NCBI RefSeq assembly: GCF_000756665.1 | Contig: NZ_ARXV01000001.1 | Coordinates: 186,001-250,000 of the forward strand | Length of the DNA stretch: 64,000 nt | Source: Alcanivorax nanhaiticus | Lineage (GTDB): Bacteria; Pseudomonadota; Gammaproteobacteria; Pseudomonadales; Alcanivoracaceae | Direction: 5' to 3' | Shown: in pieces, positions 47,707 through 56,711 of the stretch | How positions within the stretch are numbered: position 1 is the stretch's first letter | Layout: every line of letters starts with the position of its first letter | Notes under the pieces: generated by a model | Seen by the model: only the letters and a program-made list of their open reading frames with translations | Databases searched by the model: none | Told to the model about the DNA's origin: nothing | Translations under genes and position numbers: made by a program

Positions 47707-49038
47707 TCATTGTTTTCTAGACAGATCTTTTGCAAAATTTCCCAAGATAGAGACACTTGGATGGTTCGTTAAAGAAATTAACTTACTCGCCATAGCTACT
47801 GGAACTATAGAATCTTTGTACATGTCGCATTTCAGCAACCTGATAACATTAATAATCAAGTCAAGGTTACGAAACTCAACCACTTTGGGTTTTTTTATTA
47901 CATCAGCATGACTTACAGGAATTGTAATCACAAAAACTTGCCCATCTTCAGTATGAACAATAACTTTTCCACCGTAATAGGATGTCGCTCCGTAATGCAT
48001 TCTATTTGAATCACCGGGAGTTATATAGCTATATATATAATGATTACTAAGTATAAGAAAACTATTCCTAGAAAGATAAAAAGCACCACTCTCATTTTTG
48101 CAAATGCTCAGCGCATGCTCGACAAACGGTCCATTTTTTTCAATACCAACAAGATTCAAATCTCTCTTATCTAAAAGATGATTGGCACACCTTCTAGCCA
48201 CCTTATGCATATTAGCAGTTTGCCCAGAAAAGCTAAGTGGCCCATTTGAAATAAAAACAAAATCACCTAGAACCGAAGGCCTGCTCTGGTAAATTATTCT
48301 TACGTAGTGAAAAAGAATTAGCTGCTCCACAAGCCTAGACAAATAACCAAGAATGCCAACTGCTCCAAACTCCTCGTCAATAACTTCATGCAACCTAAAA
48401 ACATCGGTTAAATAAATATCTCCGAACTCATTTGGAAAAGTATAGTCGGCCCTCATCTCACAGCGTTTAAGAACCACTTTCCCCTCTGCTGCCCCCAAGT
48501 TGGGGTTAGTCCCCAATTCATATGAATCATCTGGCTCATTTAAATACCGAGCAAAAATCAACCAACTAAGAGTTTCCATTAGACTTGATTCTTTAGATGG
48601 CTCCCTCATAAAAAAATCATAAATAGATTTTCGAATTGACTCATTCAATGATGAACTTTTATTAGAAACGACATTTTTTACAGGAAGCGCCAACTTAATT
48701 CTTTGTAGATTCTGCAGCGCCTTCATATCATCAGGCGAAATAAATGGCAGATCAGATATACTTACGAGATCATCTGTTGTAAAAAGTATCGCACCAAATT
48801 GAAAAAATGCGATCTGAGATGAGGGGAAATCTTTCTCAACATCAACGACAGTGTAACTACCATCAACCGTCAGCAAATGCTTTAATCCCAAATCCACTTT
48901 CTCGATCGCTTGTAATATTTCACCTCCTGACACAGCATCTGGCCCTGGCTTTTTGGGAAAACGACACCCGCTCAAAAATGCCCTGATGTAATCATCATTA
49001 ATTATTTGAGAATGATTTGCTCGAGATTTAAAATTCAT
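47707..49038 (-). CDS. NurA-like nuclease, last gene of the island operon
   Basis: A 443-residue protein. 'LLTVDGSYTVVDVEKDFPSSQIAFFQFGAILF' (Asp59) matches the N-terminal metal motif of NurA-family nucleases, 'TDVFRLHEVIDEEFGAVG' and 'DFVFISNGPLSFSGQTANMHKVARR' match later family blocks, and 'YGATSYYGGKVIVHTEDGQVFVITIPV' matches the C-terminal block. In relatives the middle block usually reads DGPL; here it is NGPL (Asn265), so one metal ligand may be altered. NurA resects DNA ends together with HerA, whose gene is directly upstream, which supports the call. ATG 49038 is preferred over GTG 49056 because AAAGGGG lies in front of it. Confidence 0.65.
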   Translation of the reverse strand: MNFKSRANHSQIINDDYIRAFLSGCRFPKKPGPDAVSGGEILQAIEKVDLGLKHLLTVDGSYTVVDVEKDFPSSQIAFFQFGAILFTTDDLVSISDLPFISPDDMKALQNLQRIKLALPVKNVVSNKSSSLNESIRKSIYDFFMREPSKESSLMETLSWLIFARYLNEPDDSYELGTNPNLGAAEGKVVLKRCEMRADYTFPNEFGDIYLTDVFRLHEVIDEEFGAVGILGYLSRLVEQLILFHYVRIIYQSRPSVLGDFVFISNGPLSFSGQTANMHKVARRCANHLLDKRDLNLVGIEKNGPFVEHALSICKNESGAFYLSRNSFLILSNHYIYSYITPGDSNRMHYGATSYYGGKVIVHTEDGQVFVITIPVSHADVIKKPKVVEFRNLDLIINVIRLLKCDMYKDSIVPVAMASKLISLTNHPSVSILGNFAKDLSRKQ

Positions 49039-49062
49039 AACTAGCCCCTTTAGCACGCTCCC

Positions 49063-51096
49063 CTATCTTCCAGCCAAGAATTTATCTACCTGTATAGGAA
49101 CAACAAATGGATTAGTATAAGTTTTCATTCGAACAAAACCTTTATCATTACTGGAGCTAAACTTAATCAACGAAGACATAAAATCTGAAAAGTCGTAATA
49201 TTTTTTTAGCTCTTTAATTTCATCACTATTGTTCAAGTGCGCAATAAACCAATTTTGTGTATTCTTCAATATGTTCGAACTGATTGAGCTAACCTCTTGT
49301 GTTGCGTAACCCATACCTATATGTAATTTCGCCCCCTCTTTAGCAAGCCTGTTATATATCTGGCTTAAATCTTTATCCTCTTTTTTTGGAAAAAGATTAT
49401 GAGCCTCCTCAAAATAGAACTGAATAAAGTTATTTGGCTTATTAAGGACAAATCTATTCATTGAATTATTAAATATCGCCTTGCATATTCTTTCAGAGAA
49501 TAACGACTGAACAATCGGAGAACCTTGGGAAAGATCAACAATTACTATCTTTCCCCGACGTAGAAGGCTTGGGATCTCTTTCTCAAACGACTCATCCGTT
49601 TTACTTGTATGAAGTTGCAATAAATCCTTAGTCTTGATTTTTTTATATCCACTAACTTGATTATTTTTCCCTGGCTTTTTATAAGTACTTAGAAATACCA
49701 TCAAAGTCTTTAAATCATCACTGGCCCACTCTCTCCCATTTTTCTTCTTATACTTATCAAATACGCTTTCGTCTTCATCATAATTTTCCCAAACCCATTC
49801 AAACCATAAGCATGCATCCTCGAGTGATATCCCCCTTGACGGATCTATTCCAGGTACACATACAGCACTATTTATTTCACTATTTCCTTGAAATTTAATG
49901 AGTTTCATATTCGAAGGCACAGAGAACCCTGCGCGGTATAAACAACATAAATAAGCTGCTTTAAGTCTATCAAACCTTGTACTTGCTGAACGGTCCACGC
50001 TATAGTCTTCAGGCGGGGACAGGTTTACCGCTAAAAAATTATTAACGTAATCGACCCCTCCTCCCCTTTCGTCTAAGTAGCTTTTAATAAGCTCAAAACC
50101 ATTCTCGATCTCATTGTAAAAATTTACTTTTAAAACCTTAAAATCTTTTTTATCCAAAACACTGTATCTAGTCACCTTCTCAGCGAAGAGTTCATAAATA
50201 GCTGTCCCTTCGTCCTGTAGATTTGGATTTGCGTACTCGCCGTTAATATCGAATATAATTTGCCCTACGGGATACTGAGGAGCACCTGTCTGCTTATTAA
50301 AGGGAGGAGAATCATCGCTAGCATCAGGCAGGTTTTCCTGAGAAGCCCTTCTGGAAATTTGCTCAGTCGACTCAATGATTTTTTTTACTGTATTGGACTT
50401 CCCTGTTCTAGTCATTCCAAAAAGCGCGGTGCGCTTACCAACGAAATCTTGAGGACTAATAAAAACCTCCACATCGTCTATACTTGCCTGGAACCTTCTG
50501 GTTGAACTATAGCGAACGAGTCCAATCCTAGATTCATTTTCATTTCCAGGTATCAATCCTAAGTCCCGCTGATTGACTATCTTTTTTAATACATCACCGT
50601 CTGCTTTATAAACCTTATAATTATTTGCTGCATAAAAATTTTCTACGTCTGCACCAAACTCTTCTCTAATCTCTCCACCTGATAGCACTTTATAAAAAGC
50701 ACCAAGCACTCTGCACTGCAAACCGGAAAAACTAAACTCATATCGAGTAAAATCATCCAGCTCACTGCTACTTACAGCGCCAGCACGACCACTAATATCA
50801 TCCCCCTGCTTATAATAGTCCACCATTGAGGATATAACTTCGTTATCACTAGGTAGCTTCGTGTGCCCAATAACTCTTAGAAGCAACACCTCATCAACGC
50901 TAGGCTCCCCCTGATAAAAGGCAAGCAAGAATGCTCCTTGAGGAACCCCTTTCACCTTGTGTTTCCAGGCATCTGAGACAAGTAAATTGGCGGCCTCATA
51001 ATCGAGGTAAAACAAGTTTCCAACAAATTTTTCCGGATCTTTTCCCTTGTCAAAAATATCGACACTAAGAATAGAGTTTAATTTCTGGCTGATCAT
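49063..51096 (-). CDS. HerA-type DNA translocase ATPase
   Basis: A 677-residue ATPase of the FtsK-HerA superfamily. The N-terminal beta-barrel (HAS) domain is seen at about residues 25-80, Walker A is GMTRTGKS (227-234), 'IIFDINGEYANPN' (281-292) corresponds to the HerA DxxGEY region, 'KIVIVDLSQG' (516-525) and the Walker B pair 'YFEEAHNLFP' (561-570) follow, and the late 'ISSNILKNTQNWFIAHLNNSDEIKEL' is the sensor/arginine-finger part of HerA proteins. HerA forms hexamers that pump DNA into NurA. It is 11 nt after the methyltransferase gene and 24 nt before the NurA-like gene. Confidence 0.9.
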   Translation of the reverse strand: MISQKLNSILSVDIFDKGKDPEKFVGNLFYLDYEAANLLVSDAWKHKVKGVPQGAFLLAFYQGEPSVDEVLLLRVIGHTKLPSDNEVISSMVDYYKQGDDISGRAGAVSSSELDDFTRYEFSFSGLQCRVLGAFYKVLSGGEIREEFGADVENFYAANNYKVYKADGDVLKKIVNQRDLGLIPGNENESRIGLVRYSSTRRFQASIDDVEVFISPQDFVGKRTALFGMTRTGKSNTVKKIIESTEQISRRASQENLPDASDDSPPFNKQTGAPQYPVGQIIFDINGEYANPNLQDEGTAIYELFAEKVTRYSVLDKKDFKVLKVNFYNEIENGFELIKSYLDERGGGVDYVNNFLAVNLSPPEDYSVDRSASTRFDRLKAAYLCCLYRAGFSVPSNMKLIKFQGNSEINSAVCVPGIDPSRGISLEDACLWFEWVWENYDEDESVFDKYKKKNGREWASDDLKTLMVFLSTYKKPGKNNQVSGYKKIKTKDLLQLHTSKTDESFEKEIPSLLRRGKIVIVDLSQGSPIVQSLFSERICKAIFNNSMNRFVLNKPNNFIQFYFEEAHNLFPKKEDKDLSQIYNRLAKEGAKLHIGMGYATQEVSSISSNILKNTQNWFIAHLNNSDEIKELKKYYDFSDFMSSLIKFSSSNDKGFVRMKTYTNPFVVPIQVDKFLAGR

Positions 51097-51107
51097 CCTT
51101 TACTCCA

Positions 51108-52097
51108 TTAAATTATTTCCAGCACAGAGCCTAGTTCTGGATCCTCGAACCTTATTATCGAATTATATGCATAGTCCTCATTAATCTCGGTGACTATCCA
51201 TCGTCGCTTAAGTTTTTCTGCCACATATCCTGTTGTATTACTTCCACCAAATGGATCTAGAATAAGGTCGCCTTCGTCCGTTAGAAAATTTGTAAAAAAA
51301 CTCACCAAACCGGCTTGCATTCGCGCCGGGTGCAGATCGACGCCTTCTTTTCTGCATCGCCGGTGAAAATAGTCATTTGAATTTGTGTTTGAAAAACTTA
51401 AGACGCTGTGCGGCAACCTTACATCTCTATTAGGATCAATCTGTTCAAGCTCAAATAAATTGTGGGCTATACTCCCCCCGTTATTATTAGCAAATGCCGA
51501 GTCACTAATTGCATGTTCAGAAGGACGCCTTCCTGAATTGTATTTTTTTGATGCAATTAATTTTTCCATTTTTTTACTATAGGGCCGCAAAACTTTTGAA
51601 TTGTCAGCCTTTGGAAAATCTGATTTTGCCATCCACCAAACATGAGTGTAACTGTCAACCGTTCTCAATCTATTGACTGTGACCCACTGGGCCGGGGATG
51701 GAAGTTTAGAGGGATTGTATGAGATAAACTCTTGAATCAGCCTCAACTCAGACTCAGGGTTTTTGACAAGTCCAAGCAAACACTCTAGATGCAAAAGAGA
51801 TTGGACAGGCCGACCTGACTCCCAAGAATTTCCTATCTCCATGACAAGTGAACCATCATCAGTCAAAAGATCACTGAACATTGGCGCCAACTCTGTAAAC
51901 CAGCGCAGATACTCATCGCCTTGCAAATTTCCATATTTTTTTTTGTTATTTAAAGGAAATGGTGGAGATGTGATAATTAGCTGAAACTTGCCACTGTAAT
52001 ATCGGGAAAGATGATTTTTATATACTTCAATAGTATCACCCAACAAAAGCTTTCCATATTTTGTCTTGTACAATTCTCTGCCCATAAAATTCATCAT
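51108..52097 (-). CDS. Beta-class DNA methyltransferase (N4-cytosine or N6-adenine)
   Basis: A 329-residue amino-methyltransferase. The catalytic motif IV (TSPPF, residues 43-47) comes first and the SAM-binding motif I (DLILDPFGGSNTTGYVAEKLKRRWIVTEI) comes near the C-terminus, the order of the beta class. An SPP-type motif IV is usual in N4-cytosine enzymes, so m4C is the more likely product. A target-recognition region would lie in residues about 100-260. It overlaps the PIN gene by 4 nt (ATGA). In this operon it probably marks the host DNA. Confidence 0.92.
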   Translation of the reverse strand: MMNFMGRELYKTKYGKLLLGDTIEVYKNHLSRYYSGKFQLIITSPPFPLNNKKKYGNLQGDEYLRWFTELAPMFSDLLTDDGSLVMEIGNSWESGRPVQSLLHLECLLGLVKNPESELRLIQEFISYNPSKLPSPAQWVTVNRLRTVDSYTHVWWMAKSDFPKADNSKVLRPYSKKMEKLIASKKYNSGRRPSEHAISDSAFANNNGGSIAHNLFELEQIDPNRDVRLPHSVLSFSNTNSNDYFHRRCRKEGVDLHPARMQAGLVSFFTNFLTDEGDLILDPFGGSNTTGYVAEKLKRRWIVTEINEDYAYNSIIRFEDPELGSVLEII

Positions 52098-52930
52098 TCA
52101 TATATTTTAAATATGTCAAATATTTTGTCTGTGATTTTATCAGAACCGGTAACCAGCTTTTCCCCTCCATAGGATTCAATAATTCTTTCTTCCTCATCTA
52201 ACATTTCCTGAGTAACTGGCACATCGATAAATCTAAATGCTTTTGCCAAACTAGCCGTCAGAATTACGTTTTGTTCTCCGGAAACCCTCTCTTTAAATTC
52301 CTGGCACAACCAGTCATTAATATAGGATTCGTTCTTAAGAGTTGCGCCGTAGTCTCCATCCCTGGTCACCAGAACAATATTTTTTTGGCTTTTTTGTGCA
52401 CAAGCAATAATCCACTCCCAATTTAAGGCATCGCCAATTGATGTGTCGTTTTTCTTTCTAGGCGGATATCCAAGCATGAACCTTTTCACAGCAAGCCTTA
52501 TAATGCGATCTCTGTCCGCATGTTCTTTTGTCAAATTAAAATCACTCTTACTGCGAAATATTTTTTCCAGATTATTAAAAACAGAATCATGCAGAAAAGG
52601 AGATTTTAATATGCCTTCAATTTCATTTTTAATTTTAGCTTGAAGCTGAGTCACCTCTTTTTTAAGCTCTTCTATTCTTTTTGCATCTTCGCTTTCTGCG
52701 AGTAAAGCCGGAACTGACAGATTATTCCAATCCGGATTTTTAAATTTTCCTTGAGATTCAACAATCACAGCCTGCCGATTTTTTTTATACTCCATCTCGA
52801 CCTGGCTTCCAGTTATAATTATATCAGCATGCTCATCTAGCAACCTCAAATAAGAGAGACCAATTTCAGATTTTCTTATTCGGTAGAAATCCAAAAAAAT
52901 ATTTGTATCAATGAAGATTAAAGCATCCAA
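52094..52930 (-). CDS. PIN-domain (DUF4935-like) predicted RNase
   Basis: A 278-residue protein. PIN acidic residues are visible: 'FIDTNIFLDFY' (Asp8), 'GSQVEMEYKKNR' (Glu45 region), 'SIGDALNWEWIIA' and 'VTRDGDYGA'. A lysine/glutamate coiled coil (about 80-110) is inserted, as in DUF4935 members. PIN domains are metal-dependent RNases or, less often, DNA nucleases. The start codon is TTG at 52930, chosen because GGAAAG lies 6 nt upstream and no ATG is near. It is the first gene of the four-gene operon and is not accompanied by a small VapB-like antitoxin. Confidence 0.87.
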   Translation of the reverse strand: MDALIFIDTNIFLDFYRIRKSEIGLSYLRLLDEHADIIITGSQVEMEYKKNRQAVIVESQGKFKNPDWNNLSVPALLAESEDAKRIEELKKEVTQLQAKIKNEIEGILKSPFLHDSVFNNLEKIFRSKSDFNLTKEHADRDRIIRLAVKRFMLGYPPRKKNDTSIGDALNWEWIIACAQKSQKNIVLVTRDGDYGATLKNESYINDWLCQEFKERVSGEQNVILTASLAKAFRFIDVPVTQEMLDEEERIIESYGGEKLVTGSDKITDKIFDIFKIYE

Positions 52931-53095
52931 TTACAGCTTTCCTTAATTCGGCAATCCACGTTGAAAATAACTTATCAAGGTTTGTGACATAGGAATCATA
53001 TCCTCATTACCCACAAAACAGCCCCAGCCAAACGAATAACCCCCGCCCTTGCAAATCCTGATAACAGGAAAATCACAACAACTCACTTCCACGCC
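52931..53095 (-). promoter_or_regulatory. Probable promoter region of the PIN-MTase-HerA-NurA operon
   Basis: A 165-nt gap between the AlbA_2 gene and the PIN gene, the only sizeable gap inside the island. A TATGAT-like -10 box is present on the minus strand near 52995. No clear -35 or operator could be defined. Confidence 0.4.
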
Positions 53096-54478
53096 TTAAG
53101 CTAAAGACCAAGTGACGTTAGCTGTTGAACTAGAATAATTTTTATGCAACATCCCCTTATCTCTCATCCTAGAGAAGATAGATGAAATTGTTGATGAATT
53201 TCTAATTCCAGTTAAATCCCTTGCCTGACCATTATTTATTTCACCAAACTTTTCTAGAAATTTCACTATCACTGTCTCTGGGGGCAAATTCAACTCATGC
53301 CGAACAGTCACTTTTACAAAGTTTCCATCTTCGACGATTAGTGGTTCTTTTTTCCCAATAGATCTCATTCTTTGGAATGCAGTATTAATGCCTTCGCCTA
53401 GATCCTTATTCGGTGAGCCAGGGTAGCGAGACAACAATCGAACAAGCTTAGAGTTTCTACTAAATCTGTTATCTAAAATATTATCCACTTTCACAAATCC
53501 CGGAAGGCGGCCAGGACTCTTAATTTCCACTCTGTCATTAAAAATTCCTATGAATATATTATCCGATATAGAGTAGTCTCTATGAAGGACAGCATTTACC
53601 AAAAGCTCCCAGAGTGTTTCTTTGGGATACGATACAGGGATGAACCCGTCTAAAGACCACACTTTGACCTTTTCGAAAAGCTCTACCATTTTTTCATACG
53701 CATCTGTGATCTGGTGAAATATTGGCTTTTCAATAGAAAAAATATCATCAGTGAGTGCATCACGCTCCGGATCTTCATCCATTGTATTATAACGAGCAAC
53801 CCTTATTGCACATTGCTTAGGAAGCATGGCCGATGGATTTTCTGAAAACATGAGAACTGAAGCAGCACGAGGAACCCAGTCTTTATCTACAAGATTTTGC
53901 TTTACCAGTAAATCTAAAGGCTCGATATTTTCAGAAGGAAGGTGCCCTACAAATTCAGCCAAATACTCTGATGACTCCAAACTATCAATGGAAGTATCGG
54001 GAATCAGTTCGTCCTCGTATGAGCGCTGACCTTTTGCATATGCCAACTCTGCAATCTTGAAATTTCCTTTAAGCTCTAAAGATTGGGCACTTTTCCTGAC
54101 AATAACTTTTCTTTGGGCAGTCTCATGCACTTGACGCCCTTTCTCGATTGTTACCAGCAAAACGTAGCCAGGAATCGCTTCGTATCTTAAAAAGGTACAC
54201 CTGTACTCTATAACTGGATCTGGATCATTTAGTGCCTGAATTATAGGATTAAATTTTTCAATTTTATCTACTGGTTTCCAACGTTTAATCGGATCAGATT
54301 CCTCTTTTTCGTCAGCAACACCAACGACAAACTCACCACCATCTGCATTGGCAAATGCGACAGCGATCCTTTGCACTTTATCGCCTTTAATTCCAAAGGC
54401 TTTTCGATCGAAGAAGTGGTCTTCTTCCCTCGCGCAATAATTAAGGACATCCTTTTTGGTTAACTTCCGTATTTCCAT
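53096..54478 (-). CDS. AlbA_2 domain protein with GHKL-type ATP-binding domain
   Basis: A 460-residue protein. The N-terminal ~125 residues are an AlbA_2 (Schlafen-AlbA-like) domain: 'EEDHFFDRKAFGIKGDKVQRIAVAFANADGGEFVVGV'. The middle to C-terminal part has the HATPase_c_4 pattern (ETLWELLVNAVLHRDYS; DRVEIKSPGRLPG; 'DLGEGINTAFQRMRSIG'), and the last 60 residues look like a winged helix (IRNSSTISSIFSRMRDKGML). Such proteins are annotated as putative transcriptional regulators or RecG-like ATP-binding proteins and occur in defence islands. It is the most upstream gene of the island and may control or sense for the operon downstream. Confidence 0.85.
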   Translation of the reverse strand: MEIRKLTKKDVLNYCAREEDHFFDRKAFGIKGDKVQRIAVAFANADGGEFVVGVADEKEESDPIKRWKPVDKIEKFNPIIQALNDPDPVIEYRCTFLRYEAIPGYVLLVTIEKGRQVHETAQRKVIVRKSAQSLELKGNFKIAELAYAKGQRSYEDELIPDTSIDSLESSEYLAEFVGHLPSENIEPLDLLVKQNLVDKDWVPRAASVLMFSENPSAMLPKQCAIRVARYNTMDEDPERDALTDDIFSIEKPIFHQITDAYEKMVELFEKVKVWSLDGFIPVSYPKETLWELLVNAVLHRDYSISDNIFIGIFNDRVEIKSPGRLPGFVKVDNILDNRFSRNSKLVRLLSRYPGSPNKDLGEGINTAFQRMRSIGKKEPLIVEDGNFVKVTVRHELNLPPETVIVKFLEKFGEINNGQARDLTGIRNSSTISSIFSRMRDKGMLHKNYSSSTANVTWSLA

Positions 54479-54511
54479 TCTCTAACACTCGAATTTTTAT
54501 AGACTGTTTTT

Positions 54512-54673
54512 CTAGGACGCGAGCACAGCTCTGCCATTTCCCATCTTTTCTTTAATCAAACGTTTTACAGCAGAATGAATGATATCCAAATTTAATTTTC
54601 TTGGCTTTACTAATCGTTGCAAGAAAGCACCTATAACCTCTCCAGATGGTATTATTGTTTTAAGAACATTGGG
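54512..54673 (-). pseudogene. 3' remnant of an unknown AT-rich gene
   Basis: A 53-codon open stretch without a start codon, ending at TAG (54514-54512). It reads as ordinary protein (GEVIGAFLQRLVKPRKLNLD, IIHSAVKRLIKEKMGNGRAV) and has island-like base composition, so it is probably the tail of a gene lost at the right edge of the island. I do not recognise it. Confidence 0.35.
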
Positions 54674-54727
54674 TTAAGCTCTCGCCCGCGCCCATAACCT
54701 ATTTATTCACCAAGCCGCGCCACCCTA

Positions 54728-55540
54728 TCAGGCAGACACCTCATCCGCACTAACCACCGAACAACCCCAACCGTCGTAATCACCGCCATGCTGCTCAGCC
54801 AGCCCAGCCACCTCCATCACCACCGCATGAATTTCTTGCAGGGTTACCGGGTCTTCCCGGCGCACTTCGAGCACACAAGGGCTGTATTCATCGTCCCGCT
54901 CGTTGAGTTCGGTTACGAAACCCTGCGCCTGCACCTTGCTGCAGAATTCATCTACGCCTTCCTTGCCCGGAAAAACGACACAGTGATCAATAACACGGGG
55001 AACGGCGAGAGGGTCGTTGTGGCTGCGGAGTTGCTCCACCACTTTGAAGTCCATCATCCACCGGTGCCTCTCAGTATCGGGATAGAGGAATTCGGTGTAA
55101 CAGGACCAATCCGGGTCGGGCTTGCTGCCTGAGCGGTATTCCAGCCCTTGCCCTTTCATGACTCTGGCCAGGATGTTATCCAGTAGATCCAGCTGCCCTT
55201 CCCTTCCGTAGAAGAACAGCTGCCAGTCGCCGTTGTTACGCAACCGCCCTACATAGTGCAGGCCAGCGTTGACGGCAGCGCCGGTTATGGCGTCTTCCAG
55301 GGGATTCAGCACGTCAGCCGCAGCCTGTGTCCCCATACCATGCTCGCCCGGATCAGAAATCTGCATCGTCGTCCACATCACGTGCCCATGGCTAGCCAGG
55401 GGTGCGACGCGTGCGTAGTACATGTTGAGGAAAATGGACGCCGACGCATGATCGACCTGACAAGGGTAAAAATCCCACGCATCAGGCACCTCAGCGGGTA
55501 CGGGTTGCTGGTTCTTGTTCTTCTTCCATGGCCATTTCAT
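54728..55540 (-). CDS. DUF695 and RraB-like domain protein
   Basis: A 270-residue cytoplasmic protein with a basic N-terminus (MKWPWKKNKNQQ). Residues about 20-135 match DUF695 (APLASHGHVMWTTMQISDPGEHGMGTQAAADVLNPLEDAI; VGRLRNNGDWQLFFYG). Residues about 180-265 match the RraB fold (DHCVVFPGKEGVDEFCSKVQAQGFV; HAVVMEVAGLAEQHGGDYDGWGCSV), known in E. coli as a regulator of RNase E. The fusion is a known architecture; whether it inhibits an RNase is untested. Composition here is host-like again. Confidence 0.85.
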   Translation of the reverse strand: MKWPWKKNKNQQPVPAEVPDAWDFYPCQVDHASASIFLNMYYARVAPLASHGHVMWTTMQISDPGEHGMGTQAAADVLNPLEDAITGAAVNAGLHYVGRLRNNGDWQLFFYGREGQLDLLDNILARVMKGQGLEYRSGSKPDPDWSCYTEFLYPDTERHRWMMDFKVVEQLRSHNDPLAVPRVIDHCVVFPGKEGVDEFCSKVQAQGFVTELNERDDEYSPCVLEVRREDPVTLQEIHAVVMEVAGLAEQHGGDYDGWGCSVVSADEVSA

Positions 55541-55885
55541 GGCATTGCTTCCTTGTCGAGTTTAGCGAGAAGGAAGAGTTCGGCACGGATATACAACGAG
55601 CAAAACAGGAGGGGGCACGAGCACAACATCGCTCGCGGCAGTGGCCCGCAATAGCGGGTGATGGAACGGGGAAATCCCCATAACAACGGCATCCGATCCC
55701 TCTTCCCTGATTGGCCCACCCTCCTGGCAGACCTCATTCTTTTTCATTATTGGTTCCCGAATGTACACAATCTTCCGCCGCAAATAAATGAATAGGCTTC
55801 ATTCCCGGTATTCCTTCGACAAGGGGCTGACAGTCAACAGCCATGGACCGTATGCTTCCCTCCGACATTTGCGCAGGAACTGGCC
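55541..55885. other. Intergenic region, nothing recognised
   Basis: About 345 nt between the divergent DUF695 and arylamine N-acetyltransferase genes. It should contain both promoters. No gene, hairpin or repeat stands out. Confidence 0.5.
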
Positions 55886-56707
55886 ATGCCCCTCGATCTG
55901 AATGCTTACCTGAAACGGATACACGTGGATGGTGTGCCCGCCCCGACCCTGACGACGCTGGCCACTCTGCAGCAGCGTCACCTCCAGCACATTGCCTTTG
56001 AGAACCTGAATCCGCTGTTGGGCCTGCCGGTGCCGCTGGATATTGAGAGTCTGCAGCACAAGCTGGTGCAGCAAGGGCGTGGCGGCTATTGCTTTGAGAA
56101 CAACCTGCTGTTTATGGCGGTGCTGGAGGCATTGGGCTTTACGGTTCGCGGGATCACCGCGCGGGTGTACTGGAATGCCCCGGAGGATGCCCAACTGCCC
56201 CGTTCGCACATGCTGCTGCTGGTGGAGCTGGACGGACAACGTTATCTGAGTGATGTGGGATTCGGCGGCATGACCCCCACCGCGCCCTTGCGACTGGATG
56301 ACACCTCTGCCCAGGCGACACCACTGGAACCGTTTCGGGTGGTCCCTGCGGAAGATCATTACCGCTTGGAGGTGTGTCTGGGGGAACAGTGGCGGCTGCT
56401 GTATCGCTTTGATCTGATGACCCAATGGCCCATCGATTTTGAAATGGCCAACTGGTACGTGTCCTGCCACCCAAACTCGAAATTTGTGAACAACCTGATT
56501 GCCGTCCGCACGGAGGATGACCGCAGGCACACCTTGCTGAATACGCTCTATACCGTGCGTTACCCGGACGGCAGCAGCGACAAGCAGGACATCCCCAGCG
56601 CAGCGGCACTGGCCACGCTGCTGGCCGAGACGTTCCAGATTGATCTGACCGATCTACAGCAGCCTCTTGAGGCCACTCTGGTTGGCAAGGGCCTGGCTGA
56701 CTCGTGA
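55886..56707 (+). CDS. nat: Arylamine N-acetyltransferase
   Basis: A 273-residue enzyme that moves acetyl (or other acyl) groups from CoA to aromatic amines and hydrazines. The catalytic Cys-His-Asp triad is intact: RGGYCFENN (Cys near 69), RSHMLLLVEL (His) and YLSDVGFGG (Asp). The N-terminal 'LNAYLKRIHVDG' and 'QRHLQHIAFENLNPLLG' are typical of the family. It is convergent with the LysR gene 4 nt away. Confidence 0.95.
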   Translation: MPLDLNAYLKRIHVDGVPAPTLTTLATLQQRHLQHIAFENLNPLLGLPVPLDIESLQHKLVQQGRGGYCFENNLLFMAVLEALGFTVRGITARVYWNAPEDAQLPRSHMLLLVELDGQRYLSDVGFGGMTPTAPLRLDDTSAQATPLEPFRVVPAEDHYRLEVCLGEQWRLLYRFDLMTQWPIDFEMANWYVSCHPNSKFVNNLIAVRTEDDRRHTLLNTLYTVRYPDGSSDKQDIPSAAALATLLAETFQIDLTDLQQPLEATLVGKGLADS

Positions 56708-56711
56708 ACGA

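Larger units (their letters stand above)
47630..54690. other. AT-rich genomic island with a HerA-NurA-methyltransferase-PIN operon
   Basis: The ~7-kb segment is visibly much richer in A and T than both flanks, uses AT-ending codons, and has a single strand orientation. It carries five genes whose families recur in defence and restriction-like loci. No mobility gene remains inside, and the edges are marked only by the change in composition and a 53-codon gene remnant on the right. Confidence 0.85.

Noticed and set aside
49063..51096. Naming the island a known HerA system such as HerA-Sir2 or HerA-DUF4297
   Set aside because: No Sir2 or DUF4297 domain protein is present; the nuclease partner is NurA-like and a methyltransferase and PIN protein are included.
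47630..54690. Calling the island a prophage or integrative element
   Set aside because: No integrase, recombinase, structural phage gene, tRNA target or flanking direct repeat was found, so only the neutral term genomic island is used.
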